Below are positions 26,905-34,750 of a stretch of DNA of 64,000 bases, in pieces. The notes beneath the pieces were generated by a model that saw only the letters and a list, made by a program, of their open reading frames with translations, was not told the origin of the DNA and made no database searches. Made by a program: the position numbers and the translations under genes. Numbering within the stretch: position 1 is the stretch's first letter; each line of letters starts with the position of its first letter. This DNA comes from Maritimibacter dapengensis. Lineage in GTDB: Bacteria > Pseudomonadota > Alphaproteobacteria > Rhodobacterales > Rhodobacteraceae. Where the stretch lies: assembly GCF_019218265.1 (NCBI RefSeq), contig NZ_JAHUZE010000001.1, positions 1,172,033 through 1,236,032 on the forward strand. Reading direction: 5' to 3'.

Positions 26905-28191
26905 TCAAAGTGCGGCGAGCGCCTGATCCAGATCCGCGATGATGTCGTCGGCGTCCTCGATCCCGATGGACAGGCGCACCACGTTGTTGCTCGCCCCTGC
27001 CGCTTCGCGTTGCTCGTCGGTGAGCTGGCGGTGGGTGGTCGAGGCCGAGTGGATGACGAGCGAGCGGGTGTCCCCGAGGTTCGCGACATGGCTGAACAGC
27101 TTGAGGTTGCCGACAAGCTTGACGCAATCCTCGTAGCCGCCCTTCAGCTCCACGGTGAACAGGCCGCCTGTGCCGCGCGGGAAGATGCGTTTGCCCCGGT
27201 CATGGACCGGCGAGGAGGCGAGTCCGGCATAATTCACCTTCGCGACCTTGTCGTGTTTTTCGAGCCATTCCGCGACGGCCTGTGCGTTCTCGACATGCTT
27301 GCGCATCCGAAGGCTCAGGGTTTCGATCCCCATGAGCGTGTAATGGGCGGCCTGCGGGTTCATGGTCATGCCGAGGTCACGCAGTCCGACCGCGATGGAG
27401 TGGAAGGTGAACGCCATTTCGCCAAGTGCGCCATGGAAATTCACGCCGTGGTAGGCAGGTTCGGGTTCGGAAAGCGACGGGAACTTGCCCGAGGCCGACC
27501 AGTCGAACTTGCCCGAATCCACGATTGCGCCGCCGGTCACGGTGCCGTTGCCGGTCAGGTACTTCGTGGTGGAGTGGACGACGAGCGTCGCGCCGTGCTC
27601 GATCGGGCGACAGAGATAGGGCGTGGCGGAGGTGTTGTCGACGACGAGGGGGAGGCCGGCCTTGTCGGCCACCTTTCCGACCGCGTCCAGGTCGATGGGG
27701 TGGCCCACCGGGTTCGCCAGCGACTCGCAGAAGATGGCGCGGGTGTCATCGTCGATCGCCGCTTCGATCGCCGCCGGGTCGTCGAAATCGACGAAGGTGC
27801 AGGACCAGCCGAAGCGTTTGAAGACCTGCGTGAACTGCGTGTAGGTGCCGCCGTAAAGCCGTGTCGAGGCGACGATATTCTTGCCCGGTGACATCAGCGG
27901 ATAGAGCGCCATGATCTGAGCCGCGTGGCCCGAGGAGGTGCAGACGCCACCCACGCCGCCTTCGAGCGCGACGATCCGGTTGGCGAGCGCGCCGACGGTC
28001 GGGTTCGTGAGGCGGGAATAGATGTAGCCCACTTCCTCGAGGTTGAAGAGGCGCGCGGCGTGGTCCGCGTCTTTGAACACGTAGGACGTGGTCTGGTAAA
28101 TCGGCACCTGGCGCGCGCCGGTGGCCGGGTCGGGTTCGGTGCCTGCGTGGACTTGCAGGGTGTCGAAGCCGGTCATTTGTGCATCTGTCAT
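26905..28191 (-). CDS. metY: O-acetylhomoserine aminocarboxypropyltransferase (sulfhydrylase)
   Basis: PLP enzyme of the Cys/Met family that makes homocysteine from O-acetylhomoserine and sulfide; 428 residues. The opening GFDTLQVHAGTEPDPATGAR, the substrate loop PIYQTTSYVFKDADHAA, and the PLP lysine in HSTTKYLTGNGTVTGG are typical of MetY; the length and the extra insert near residues 230-260 separate it from the shorter cystathionine enzymes. GGAGGTGAAAC precedes the ATG. A stable hairpin lies in the leader (see separate entry). Confidence 0.93.
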   Translation of the reverse strand: MTDAQMTGFDTLQVHAGTEPDPATGARQVPIYQTTSYVFKDADHAARLFNLEEVGYIYSRLTNPTVGALANRIVALEGGVGGVCTSSGHAAQIMALYPLMSPGKNIVASTRLYGGTYTQFTQVFKRFGWSCTFVDFDDPAAIEAAIDDDTRAIFCESLANPVGHPIDLDAVGKVADKAGLPLVVDNTSATPYLCRPIEHGATLVVHSTTKYLTGNGTVTGGAIVDSGKFDWSASGKFPSLSEPEPAYHGVNFHGALGEMAFTFHSIAVGLRDLGMTMNPQAAHYTLMGIETLSLRMRKHVENAQAVAEWLEKHDKVAKVNYAGLASSPVHDRGKRIFPRGTGGLFTVELKGGYEDCVKLVGNLKLFSHVANLGDTRSLVIHSASTTHRQLTDEQREAAGASNNVVRLSIGIEDADDIIADLDQALAAL

Positions 28192-28232
28192 GTTTCACCT
28201 CCCAGTTGGACGTGGGCACGCTAGGAGATTTG

Positions 28233-28264
28233 CGCGGCCCCGGCAATTTGAAACCGGTGCCGCG
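28233..28264 (-). promoter_or_regulatory. Leader hairpin upstream of metY, possible SAM-sensing element
   Basis: On the minus strand the leader forms CGCGGC-a-CCGG-(10-nt loop TTTCAAATTG)-CCGG-g-GCCGCG and is followed by CAAATCTCCTAGCG about 20-30 bases before the metY ribosome-binding site. Alphaproteobacterial metY/metZ/metX leaders often carry SAM-II or SAM-V riboswitches, whose core is a GC-rich stem closing a U/A-rich loop and a downstream pseudoknot strand. The architecture resembles this, but the known conserved bases are only partly matched, so I give it low confidence. Confidence 0.3.
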
Positions 28265-28302
28265 TAACACATTCGGATCCTGCGATTTATCGGGCGGCGC
28301 TG

Positions 28303-28797
28303 TCAGCCGAGGCGGGCCAGTGCGAGCGCGTGGTCGCGGATGTCGCGGGGCCAGTCGGCCATATGGGCGGCGAAGGCGGACGCGTCACCGGCATAGAGCG
28401 CGCGCAGGGCCTCCTCGTAATGCGGAAAGTCGCCCGCGAGCGCGGACAGGAAGCGATAGGCCCGGTCCGGCGTCGGCGGGGTGCCTTCGGCGGCGATGGC
28501 CGCGTCGATCAGGCGGCGCAGCGCGGCAGAGGCACCGCCGCGTTGTGCGCCGAGCCAGTCCCAGTGGCGGGGCAGGAGCGTGACTTCGCGCGCCTTCACC
28601 CCGAGTTTCGGGCGGCCGCGCGGGCGCGGTGCCGCCCCGGTAAGGTCGAGATCGGTGACGCGCCCGGTCCGGTCGGAAAAGACCAGAAGCCCGTCCGGGT
28701 GCGGGCCGGACGGGGCGAGGGCGGCTGTCACCTCGTCCAGCGTGCCTTGCGCGACGCGGTCGGGGCCGATGAAAGCGGTGAAGGTGTCAGTTTCCAT
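28303..28797 (-). CDS. DUF2239 family protein
   Basis: 164 residues from the ATG at 28797 (the frame is open upstream but runs through the operator-like repeats). It matches DUF2239: start TFTAFIGPDRVAQGTLDEV, the stretch RPRGRPKLGVKAREVTLLPRHWDWL and the helical end YEEALRALYAGDASAF. The RGRPKLGVKAREVTLLPRHW part looks like a DNA-binding ribbon-helix-helix-type segment, so a regulatory role is possible. It is divergent from the gene at 28865, with two 16-base direct repeats between them. Confidence 0.78.
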   Translation of the reverse strand: METDTFTAFIGPDRVAQGTLDEVTAALAPSGPHPDGLLVFSDRTGRVTDLDLTGAAPRPRGRPKLGVKAREVTLLPRHWDWLGAQRGGASAALRRLIDAAIAAEGTPPTPDRAYRFLSALAGDFPHYEEALRALYAGDASAFAAHMADWPRDIRDHALALARLG

Positions 28798-28799
28798 AT

Positions 28800-28845
28800 T
28801 TACATCCGGGTAAAATCCTGACAGGTGAATTACACCCGGATAAAA
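28800..28845. promoter_or_regulatory. Paired 16-bp direct repeats, probable operator
   Basis: Two near-identical 16-base units, ttacatccgggtaaaa (28800-28815) and ttacacccggataaaa (28830-28845), exactly 30 bases apart, i.e. close to three helical turns and so on one face of the DNA. Each is itself partly palindromic (TTAC...GTAA). They fill most of the 67-base divergent gap. The DUF2239 protein is a natural candidate for the binding factor, an inference from position only. Confidence 0.65.
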
Positions 28846-28864
28846 ACAGGCGCAAGAGGAAATC

Positions 28865-29188
28865 ATGGACAAGACCGACCGACGCAAGGCGCGCGACGCC
28901 TGGAAGGAGCGCAAGGCCGATTGGGCGATCATGGCTGTGCGGATCGGGGACGGGGTCTGGCTCAAGCTGGTTTCTGACCCTGCCGCCTTCGAGCGGCGGA
29001 TGGGGTTCACGATGCGCACGGGGTCCGCGCCTCTGCCGGACATGGCGGAGGCCTACCACGTGGTGGGCACGGTCGAGATCGAGCTGGTCGAACGGCTCGA
29101 CCCGGAGCTTAGCGACATGGCGCGCGACACCGAAGCCGAGGCGCGGATGGCGCATTGGAAGGAGGTATTGGGGGCCAAGGTGTTCTGA
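28865..29188 (+). CDS. Small conserved protein, distantly GIY-YIG-like
   Basis: 107 residues. The beginning DRRKARDAWKERKADWAIMAVRIGDGVWLKL resembles the 'aWKERK...GiYaVR...vWVG' pattern of a family annotated as GIY-YIG nuclease-like, and the following FERRMGFTMRTGSAP aligns with its second helix region, but the catalytic tyrosines and arginine are not clearly retained. I therefore call it a distant, probably non-catalytic relative. It starts just right of the operator-like repeats and shares them with the divergent DUF2239 gene. Confidence 0.5.
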   Translation: MDKTDRRKARDAWKERKADWAIMAVRIGDGVWLKLVSDPAAFERRMGFTMRTGSAPLPDMAEAYHVVGTVEIELVERLDPELSDMARDTEAEARMAHWKEVLGAKVF

Positions 29189-29192
29189 CGTC

Positions 29193-30257
29193 TCAGCGGA
29201 GCCAGAAGCCTTCTTTCTTGATCCGGTTGCGCATGATCTTCTCCTGCCGGGGAAGGTCGTCTCGGTCGAACATCTCCCGCACCTTGTGACCGCGCCCTTG
29301 GTAGATCATCCTCAGCATCGGCTCGTGGGCTTTGAGTACCTTCTTGACCTTGTTCGGGCTCGCGGCCTGTTCAAGCGCGGTGATCGTCGCGTCGCTTTCA
29401 CGTGCATAGGCGAGGGGCAGCACGCGCCAATGGCAGGTGATGTCGCCATCAAGCCCTGCCAGTTCCGGGCCGGGTCGGCCACCGCCAAAGGAATGGATCA
29501 CCAAAGGCAGGGCGATTTGGTCGAGCCACGGGTAGAGCTCCTGCACGACGAGCGGCTCGGGCCGGTCGTCGCGGATGGTCAGCGCGTAGTCGAGGAAACG
29601 TTCGCCGAAGGCCTTCGGGTCGTCACCGAAGAACCACCCGGCGTTGAAATACAGGTAGCGGCCCCAGTATTCGTCAGGCTCGGAGGTGTCGAGCGAGCTT
29701 TCGAAATCGAGCTCGAACCGGTCATAAAGCGACCGCCAGATTTCGGTGTATCCGGGGCCATAGAGTTCGATCTGTGGCCATGTGCCTTCGCGGTTCATCG
29801 AGGCAGAGGGGCGCGAGAAGTCGAAGGGCACGTGCGACAGGCGGCCGGTGACGATGGTGTCGCTGTCGAAAAAGACGAAAGGCTCGTTGGGAGGCAGGCA
29901 GGCCAGTCCCTCGATCTTGTTGCCCTGCGGATAGGCGGCGCCGAAATGGCGGCTTTCGAACGGCACGATCTCGGCGTCGAGTTTCTCGAGCGCCTCGCGT
30001 TGATCGTGGGACAGACGCGGGTCGGTGTCCCCCCAGAGCGGTCCAGGTTGCGGTTCGGCGACGATCAGACGGCCCTTGAAGCCAGGATCGTTGCGGCGCA
30101 GCGATGCCGCGAAAAGGAGCGCCTCGTATCCGACGCGCCCGCCCTGACCGATGACGAGGATGTTGAAGGGCGTGCCCGGAAGCGACCTGGCCTGAGGTGA
30201 GGGGTTTTCCGCCATCTGTCCGTCGCTCGCTTTGCCCGTGCCCGATTTTTCTGCCAC
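29193..30257 (-). CDS. Putative glycosyltransferase-like protein
   Basis: 354 residues. After a polar N-terminus comes a Rossmann-like strand FNILVIGQGGRVGYEALLFAASL, then NEPFVFFDSDTIVTGRLSHV, a D-S-D motif in the position of the DxD metal site of GT-A glycosyltransferases, then the acidic DTSEPDEYWGRYLYFNAGWFFG that resembles the acceptor loop of GT8-like enzymes. No membrane segment. The GTG at 30257 has no clear ribosome-binding site; an internal ATG at 30215 is an alternative start. The sugar and acceptor are unknown. Confidence 0.5.
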   Translation of the reverse strand: MAEKSGTGKASDGQMAENPSPQARSLPGTPFNILVIGQGGRVGYEALLFAASLRRNDPGFKGRLIVAEPQPGPLWGDTDPRLSHDQREALEKLDAEIVPFESRHFGAAYPQGNKIEGLACLPPNEPFVFFDSDTIVTGRLSHVPFDFSRPSASMNREGTWPQIELYGPGYTEIWRSLYDRFELDFESSLDTSEPDEYWGRYLYFNAGWFFGDDPKAFGERFLDYALTIRDDRPEPLVVQELYPWLDQIALPLVIHSFGGGRPGPELAGLDGDITCHWRVLPLAYARESDATITALEQAASPNKVKKVLKAHEPMLRMIYQGRGHKVREMFDRDDLPRQEKIMRNRIKKEGFWLR

Positions 30258-30319
30258 TATACCAGCGAGATGCCCGGCGGGAAACGTGCCGTGCGGAAAA
30301 TTCCGGATATGGGAGCAAG

Positions 30320-30715
30320 ATGTTGGCGAAACTCGGACTGGCCGTTGCGCTTGCGCTCGTGGCGTCGCCCATGCAGGCGCAGGACGCCAAGCAGATCCTG
30401 ACCCTGACGCGGCAGAATTGGGTGGCCGTACGGGAGTATGACGGCAAGGATCTTCTGTATTTCACGAATCTTCTGGCGTGGCGCTGCGGCGTCGAGGACA
30501 TCCGCTTCGGTGTGAATGGTGAGCCGCCCGCACCGCTCGAGCATGAGCCGTGTCACGCAGATGATGCCACCCCCAATGCGCTTTATGCCGAGGACATCCT
30601 GCCCTATCTGACATATCCGCTGGGGTCGGTGGAGACGATCACGGTGGAGGTGGACTTCCCGGACGGGTCGACGGAAGTCGGCCGTTACGAGCGCGCGAAA
30701 GTGGCGATCCGGTAG
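30320..30715 (+). CDS. Small secreted hypothetical protein
   Basis: 131 residues. Signal peptide LAKLGLAVALALVASPMQAQ with cleavage after AQA. The mature part has two cysteines (WRCGV and EPCHAD) that may pair and a strand-rich end PLGSVETITVEVDFPDGS. No family recognised. The start at 30320 follows GGGAGCAAG and is supported by the signal peptide; the upstream open frame would overlap the divergent gene. Confidence 0.6.
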   Translation: MLAKLGLAVALALVASPMQAQDAKQILTLTRQNWVAVREYDGKDLLYFTNLLAWRCGVEDIRFGVNGEPPAPLEHEPCHADDATPNALYAEDILPYLTYPLGSVETITVEVDFPDGSTEVGRYERAKVAIR

Positions 30716-30843
30716 TGCGCGCGGCCCTGCGCAAGCCATCCGTTTGACCGAAAATCTACATCTCTCTCAAGGTGGCGCGATCGTCGCGGCCTCTGGTCAT
30801 GCACAACAGCCTGCGCTATCGGTCCCCTGAAGGGGAGACGATC

Positions 30844-31659
30844 ATGGACATGGCGACGCTGATCCCGCTTGTGGGTCTGCTACTGGGGATCGGGGCGCTG
30901 GCCGGGGTGCTGGCGGGGCTGCTTGGAGTCGGTGGTGGGATCGTCCTTGTGCCTGCGTTCTATTACACCTTTTCGGGCCTCGGATACGACAGCCCCGAGC
31001 TTATGCAGATCTGCCTCGCCACTTCGCTCGCCACGATCATCGTGACGTCGGCGCGGTCGGTGTCGTCCCATAACAAGAAGGGCGCGGTCGAGTGGTCGAT
31101 CCTGAGGGGTTGGGCGCCGGGCATCGTCATCGGGGCGGTGATCGGGGTGCTCGTGGCCGCGCAATTGCGCTCGACCACGCTTCAGGGGATCTTCGGCGGG
31201 CTCGGTTTCACCATAGGGCTTTACATGCTGTTCGGGCGCAACCGATGGCAACTGGCCGACGAGATGCCCGGTCTCGGGCTTCGCTCGGCCCTGTCGACGC
31301 TCGTCGGGTTCCTCTCGGTCCTCATGGGGATCGGGGGCGGGAGTTTTGGCGTTCCGATCATGACGCTGCACGGCGTGCCGATCCACCGCGCGGTCGCCAC
31401 GGCGGCGGGGTTCGGGGCGATCATCGCCATTCCGTCCGTCATCGCGTTTCTCTTCGTCAAGATCGCCGTTGCGCCGCCCTGGACGGTCGGGGCGGTCAAC
31501 CTGCCTGCGTTTCTCGTGGTGATCGCGATGACCACGCTGACCGCGCCGTTGGGGGCGAAGATCGCGCATGGGCTGGACCCGAAGCCGCTGAAGCGCGTGT
31601 TCGGTGTGTTCCTGTTGGTCATTGCCGGGAACATGTTGCGCAAGTCGCTGGGCTACTGA
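30844..31659 (+). CDS. TSUP (TauE/SafE) family permease
   Basis: 271 residues, about eight membrane helices in two related halves: LAGVLAGLLGVGGGIVLVPAF in the first and GFLSVLMGIGGGSFGVPIMTL in the second, the duplicated 'GxGGGxxxVP' signature of the sulfite-exporter superfamily. The ATG at 30844 follows aggggagac. A different branch from the TSUP protein at 9.9 kb. The substrate is unknown; sulfite, sulfonates or other anions are usual. Confidence 0.87.
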   Translation: MDMATLIPLVGLLLGIGALAGVLAGLLGVGGGIVLVPAFYYTFSGLGYDSPELMQICLATSLATIIVTSARSVSSHNKKGAVEWSILRGWAPGIVIGAVIGVLVAAQLRSTTLQGIFGGLGFTIGLYMLFGRNRWQLADEMPGLGLRSALSTLVGFLSVLMGIGGGSFGVPIMTLHGVPIHRAVATAAGFGAIIAIPSVIAFLFVKIAVAPPWTVGAVNLPAFLVVIAMTTLTAPLGAKIAHGLDPKPLKRVFGVFLLVIAGNMLRKSLGY

Positions 31660-31736
31660 GCACCGCCCGCGACCCTCGGGCGCATGGCGCAAACATGCGA
31701 TTTGTCGCATGAGAGCCGCAGTCATGGAGTGAGCCG

Positions 31737-32723
31737 ATGCAACCGCCGAAATTTCCGCCAGCCCCGCAGAAAACACGCCTCTGGACCCGCACGCCGCCGG
31801 CGCTGTTCACGCCGGTCTTCGGACTGTTCGGGCTGGCCGTGGCGTGGCGTCGTGCCGGCGATGCGTTCTCGGTGGGCGACGGTGTGTCGGACCTTTTGTT
31901 CGGCGCGGTGACGCTCCTTTACCTGTTCCTGCTGGTCGCTTACTTCGCCAAGGTCGTGCGCCGGCCCGCGACCTACGTGGAGGACGCGAAGATCCTGCCG
32001 GGGCGCGGCGGGCTGGCGGCGATGTCGCTGTCCGGGATGCTCATGGCGCTGGGTCTGATCCACTGGTCGCAGGCGCTGGCTGCCACGGTGCTTGCCATAG
32101 CGGTCATCATGCATGCGGTGCTGTTCGTGACGGTCGTCTACCTGATCGCGACGGGACCCCGGGAAGCGAAGAGCGTGACGCCGATCTGGCACCTGACCTT
32201 CGTCGGTTTCATCATCAGCCCCATCGCCGGAATGCCGCTGGGCTGGACCACGTGGTCGCTCGTCGTGTTCTGGGCCAGCCTCGCCATTGCCGCCTTCGTC
32301 TGGGGCGCGTCCGCTGCACAATATGCGCGTCAGAGGGTGCCAGCACCGTTGCGCCCCTTGCTTGCGATCCATCTTGCGCCCGCGGCGGTCTTGGGCACGG
32401 TCGCGTTGTTGCTGGGGTATCAGACCCTTGCGCTGGTGCTCGGGCTCGTGTCCACCCTGATCTTCGCTGCTCTGATCCTGCGGCCGTTCTGGATGGCGGA
32501 ATCCGGTTTTTCACCGCTCTGGGGGGCGTTCACCTTTCCGCTCGCGGCCTTCGCGAGCCTGATGATGCTTCTTGGCTCCGCCGGATACAGCGAGGTATTC
32601 CGGTATATCGGGGGCGCGGCCCTGGTCGCCGCGACGCTCGCCATTCCGGTCATCATGTGGAAGGTGAACCAGCTTTGGGCCAAGGGGATGCTGGCGGTCA
32701 AAACCAACGCGTCCCAGGTCTAG
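31737..32723 (+). CDS. TDT/TehA-type transporter (tellurite-resistance/dicarboxylate family)
   Basis: 328 residues with ten predicted membrane helices, beginning TRTPPALFTPVFGLFGLAVAW, a start typical of the TDT family (TehA, SLAC1-like channel fold). The genes are often annotated as tellurium resistance, but many carry other anions; nothing here points to tellurite. Stop codon TAG shared with the convergent MmcQ/YjbR gene. Confidence 0.78.
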   Translation: MQPPKFPPAPQKTRLWTRTPPALFTPVFGLFGLAVAWRRAGDAFSVGDGVSDLLFGAVTLLYLFLLVAYFAKVVRRPATYVEDAKILPGRGGLAAMSLSGMLMALGLIHWSQALAATVLAIAVIMHAVLFVTVVYLIATGPREAKSVTPIWHLTFVGFIISPIAGMPLGWTTWSLVVFWASLAIAAFVWGASAAQYARQRVPAPLRPLLAIHLAPAAVLGTVALLLGYQTLALVLGLVSTLIFAALILRPFWMAESGFSPLWGAFTFPLAAFASLMMLLGSAGYSEVFRYIGGAALVAATLAIPVIMWKVNQLWAKGMLAVKTNASQV

Positions 32724-33067
32724 TCGACAGGGCCAAGAGCGGCTTGCACCTTTTTTGGCAGACCTGCACGGATGGTGTCGTAGCTCACGCGGATGCGGTG
32801 GCGGTATTCGTCCTCGGCGGTGGGGCCGAAGGGGAGCATCACCCACGACTTGTGGAAATACGCCGCATGTTGGGCCACGCCTGCATCCTTGAGCATGTTG
32901 GCGGTCTCAATGTCTGGGCACTTCACCGCCACGCCTTGCCCCATCGCGCCGATGGAGGCGAACATCTTGCCGCCGACTTTCCAGGCATCATGCCCGCCGC
33001 CCCAGGGGTCCGAGACCTCGGCGCCGGGGTATTCCCCGCAGATTTGGTTGACCAGTTCACGCGACAT
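32720..33067 (-). CDS. MmcQ/YjbR family protein
   Basis: 115 residues matching the small YjbR/CyaY-like fold: VNQICGEYPGAEVSDPWGGG, HDAWKVGGKMFASIG, GVAVKCPDIETANMLKDA and the C-terminal SYDTIRAGLPKK. Proteins of this family bind DNA in some reports, but their role is not settled. It ends on the CTAG shared with the preceding transporter gene. Confidence 0.87.
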   Translation of the reverse strand: MSRELVNQICGEYPGAEVSDPWGGGHDAWKVGGKMFASIGAMGQGVAVKCPDIETANMLKDAGVAQHAAYFHKSWVMLPFGPTAEDEYRHRIRVSYDTIRAGLPKKVQAALGPVD

Positions 33068-33250
33068 GCGGCCAGCCTAACACGCTTGGCAGACCGCGCG
33101 AAGCCTGCTATGCACGCCGCATGAACGGACAACGCAACATCATCATTTGCTGCATTATTCCCTGCTGACATCGTCAGGCGGGCCGTTTCTCTGTTTCTTT
33201 CCAAAAAGCCAGTTGATAAGCCCGCCGCGGGATACGCGTGCGAGGACGCC

Positions 33251-34642
33251 ATGGTCGAGATCGAACTGCATAACACCGCCACACGGTCGAAGGAGGTCTT
33301 CACTCCGATCGACCCCGAGAACGTGCGGATGTACGTCTGTGGGCCCACGGTTTACGACCGGGCACATCTGGGCAACGCGCGGCCCGTGGTGGTGTTCGAC
33401 GTGCTCTACAGGCTCTTGCGCCATGTCTACGGGGCGGAGCATGTGACCTATGTGCGCAATTTCACCGATGTGGACGACAAGATCATCCAGCGGGCGAACG
33501 AAAGCGGCGTGCCGATCGACGAGATTACCTCGTCTACGACGCAATGGTATCTCGACGACATGGGCGCATTGGGGGCGCTGGAGCCTGACCAGATGCCGCG
33601 CGCGACGCAGCATATCGGCGACATGGTCACGATGATCGAGGGGCTGATTGCCTCCGGCCACGCCTATGAAGCCAAGGGGCATGTGCTCTTCTCGGTCGAA
33701 AGTTACGGCGAATATGGCAAGCTGTCGGGGCGGTCCGTGGACGACATGATAGCGGGCGCACGGGTCGAGGTCGCGCCCTACAAGCGCAATCCGATGGATT
33801 TCGTGCTGTGGAAGCCCGCGAAGGACGACGAGCCGGGCTGGGACAGCCCTTGGGGGCGGGGGCGACCGGGCTGGCATATCGAATGCTCGGCCATGAGTTA
33901 TGAATTGCTGGGCGAGACTTTCGACATTCACGGGGGCGGCAACGATCTGATGTTCCCGCACCATGAGAACGAGATCGCCCAGTCGAAATGCGCGCATGAG
34001 GGCGCGGGGTTCGCGAAGTTCTGGCTGCACAACGAGATGCTGCAGGTCGAGGGCAAGAAGATGTCCAAGAGCCTGGGCAACTTCTTCACGGTGCATGATC
34101 TGCTGGAACAGGGTGTGCCGGGCGAGGTGATCCGGTTCGTGTTCCTCGGGACGCATTACCGCAAGCCGATGGATTGGACGGAGAAGAAGCGGGAGGAAGC
34201 GGAGGCGACCTTGCGCGTTTGGCGGCGTCTGCTGGCCGATGCCGAGCCGATGGGCGCGGATACGGATGTGGTCGCGGCGCTGGCCGATGATCTGAATACG
34301 GCAGGCGCGTTGACCAAACTGCACGCGATGGCCAAGGAGATCGCGGCCAATCCGCAGAAGGATTGCTTTTATGAGAAAGGCGTCATGCTTGGTTCGGCGC
34401 GGCTTCTTGGTCTTCTGACCGATGAGTTGGGCGGCTGGGACACGGGCGTGGACCTTTCCGTGCTCGCGCAATCCCTCGCGGATTTGCGGAAGGATGCCAT
34501 GGCGACCAAGGATTTTGCAGCGTTGGACGCGATGAAAGCCCGATTGCAGGCGGCCGGCGTCGAAGTGCGAATGTCCAAGGAGGGCGTGGAACTGCTCCCC
34601 GGCAAGGGCTTCGACTCGTCCAAGTTGGAGGGGCTGTCATGA
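33251..34642 (+). CDS. cysS: Cysteine--tRNA ligase
   Basis: Class I synthetase, 463 residues. Complete motifs: [18 protein letters not shown] (zinc cysteine and HIGH-type HLGN), WHIECSAMS (zinc ligand), [11 protein letters not shown] and [10 protein letters not shown] (KMSKS). The C-terminal anticodon-recognising domain follows. The leader holds a 7-base inverted repeat (33177-33183 with 33220-33226) of no known meaning. Confidence 0.97.
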   Translation: MVEIELHNTATRSKEVFTPIDPENVRMYVCGPTVYDRAHLGNARPVVVFDVLYRLLRHVYGAEHVTYVRNFTDVDDKIIQRANESGVPIDEITSSTTQWYLDDMGALGALEPDQMPRATQHIGDMVTMIEGLIASGHAYEAKGHVLFSVESYGEYGKLSGRSVDDMIAGARVEVAPYKRNPMDFVLWKPAKDDEPGWDSPWGRGRPGWHIECSAMSYELLGETFDIHGGGNDLMFPHHENEIAQSKCAHEGAGFAKFWLHNEMLQVEGKKMSKSLGNFFTVHDLLEQGVPGEVIRFVFLGTHYRKPMDWTEKKREEAEATLRVWRRLLADAEPMGADTDVVAALADDLNTAGALTKLHAMAKEIAANPQKDCFYEKGVMLGSARLLGLLTDELGGWDTGVDLSVLAQSLADLRKDAMATKDFAALDAMKARLQAAGVEVRMSKEGVELLPGKGFDSSKLEGLS

Positions 34643-34659
34643 TGACACGAACGACACCC

Positions 34660-34719
34660 GCCCCGGGCTTGACCCGGGGCCTCGCCTCATCCGCAAAGGT
34701 CCCGGGTCGAGCCCGGGAC
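34660..34719. repeat. Two REP-like palindromes in the cysS-cimA gap
   Basis: Copies at 34660-34680 (stem GCCCCGGG, loop CTTGA) and 34699-34719 (stem GTCCCGGG, loop TCGAG), the same 21-base design as the three copies at 6609-6728. The first is in inverted orientation relative to the majority of the others. They fill most of the 108-base space between cysS and cimA and would form hairpins in the transcript between the two genes. Confidence 0.85.
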
Positions 34720-34750
34720 GTGTGGGGCAAATCAACCGGCGAGGCTCCTC

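Noticed and set aside
31737..32723. Tellurite resistance as function of the TDT-type transporter
   Set aside because: The name comes from one family member; no other tellurite genes (terB-F, tehB) are nearby.
33169..33250. A leftward peptide [19 protein letters not shown] before cysS that looks like a small protein
   Set aside because: It is only the tail of a frame antisense to cysS, has no start codon or ribosome-binding site, and overlaps the cysS leader.
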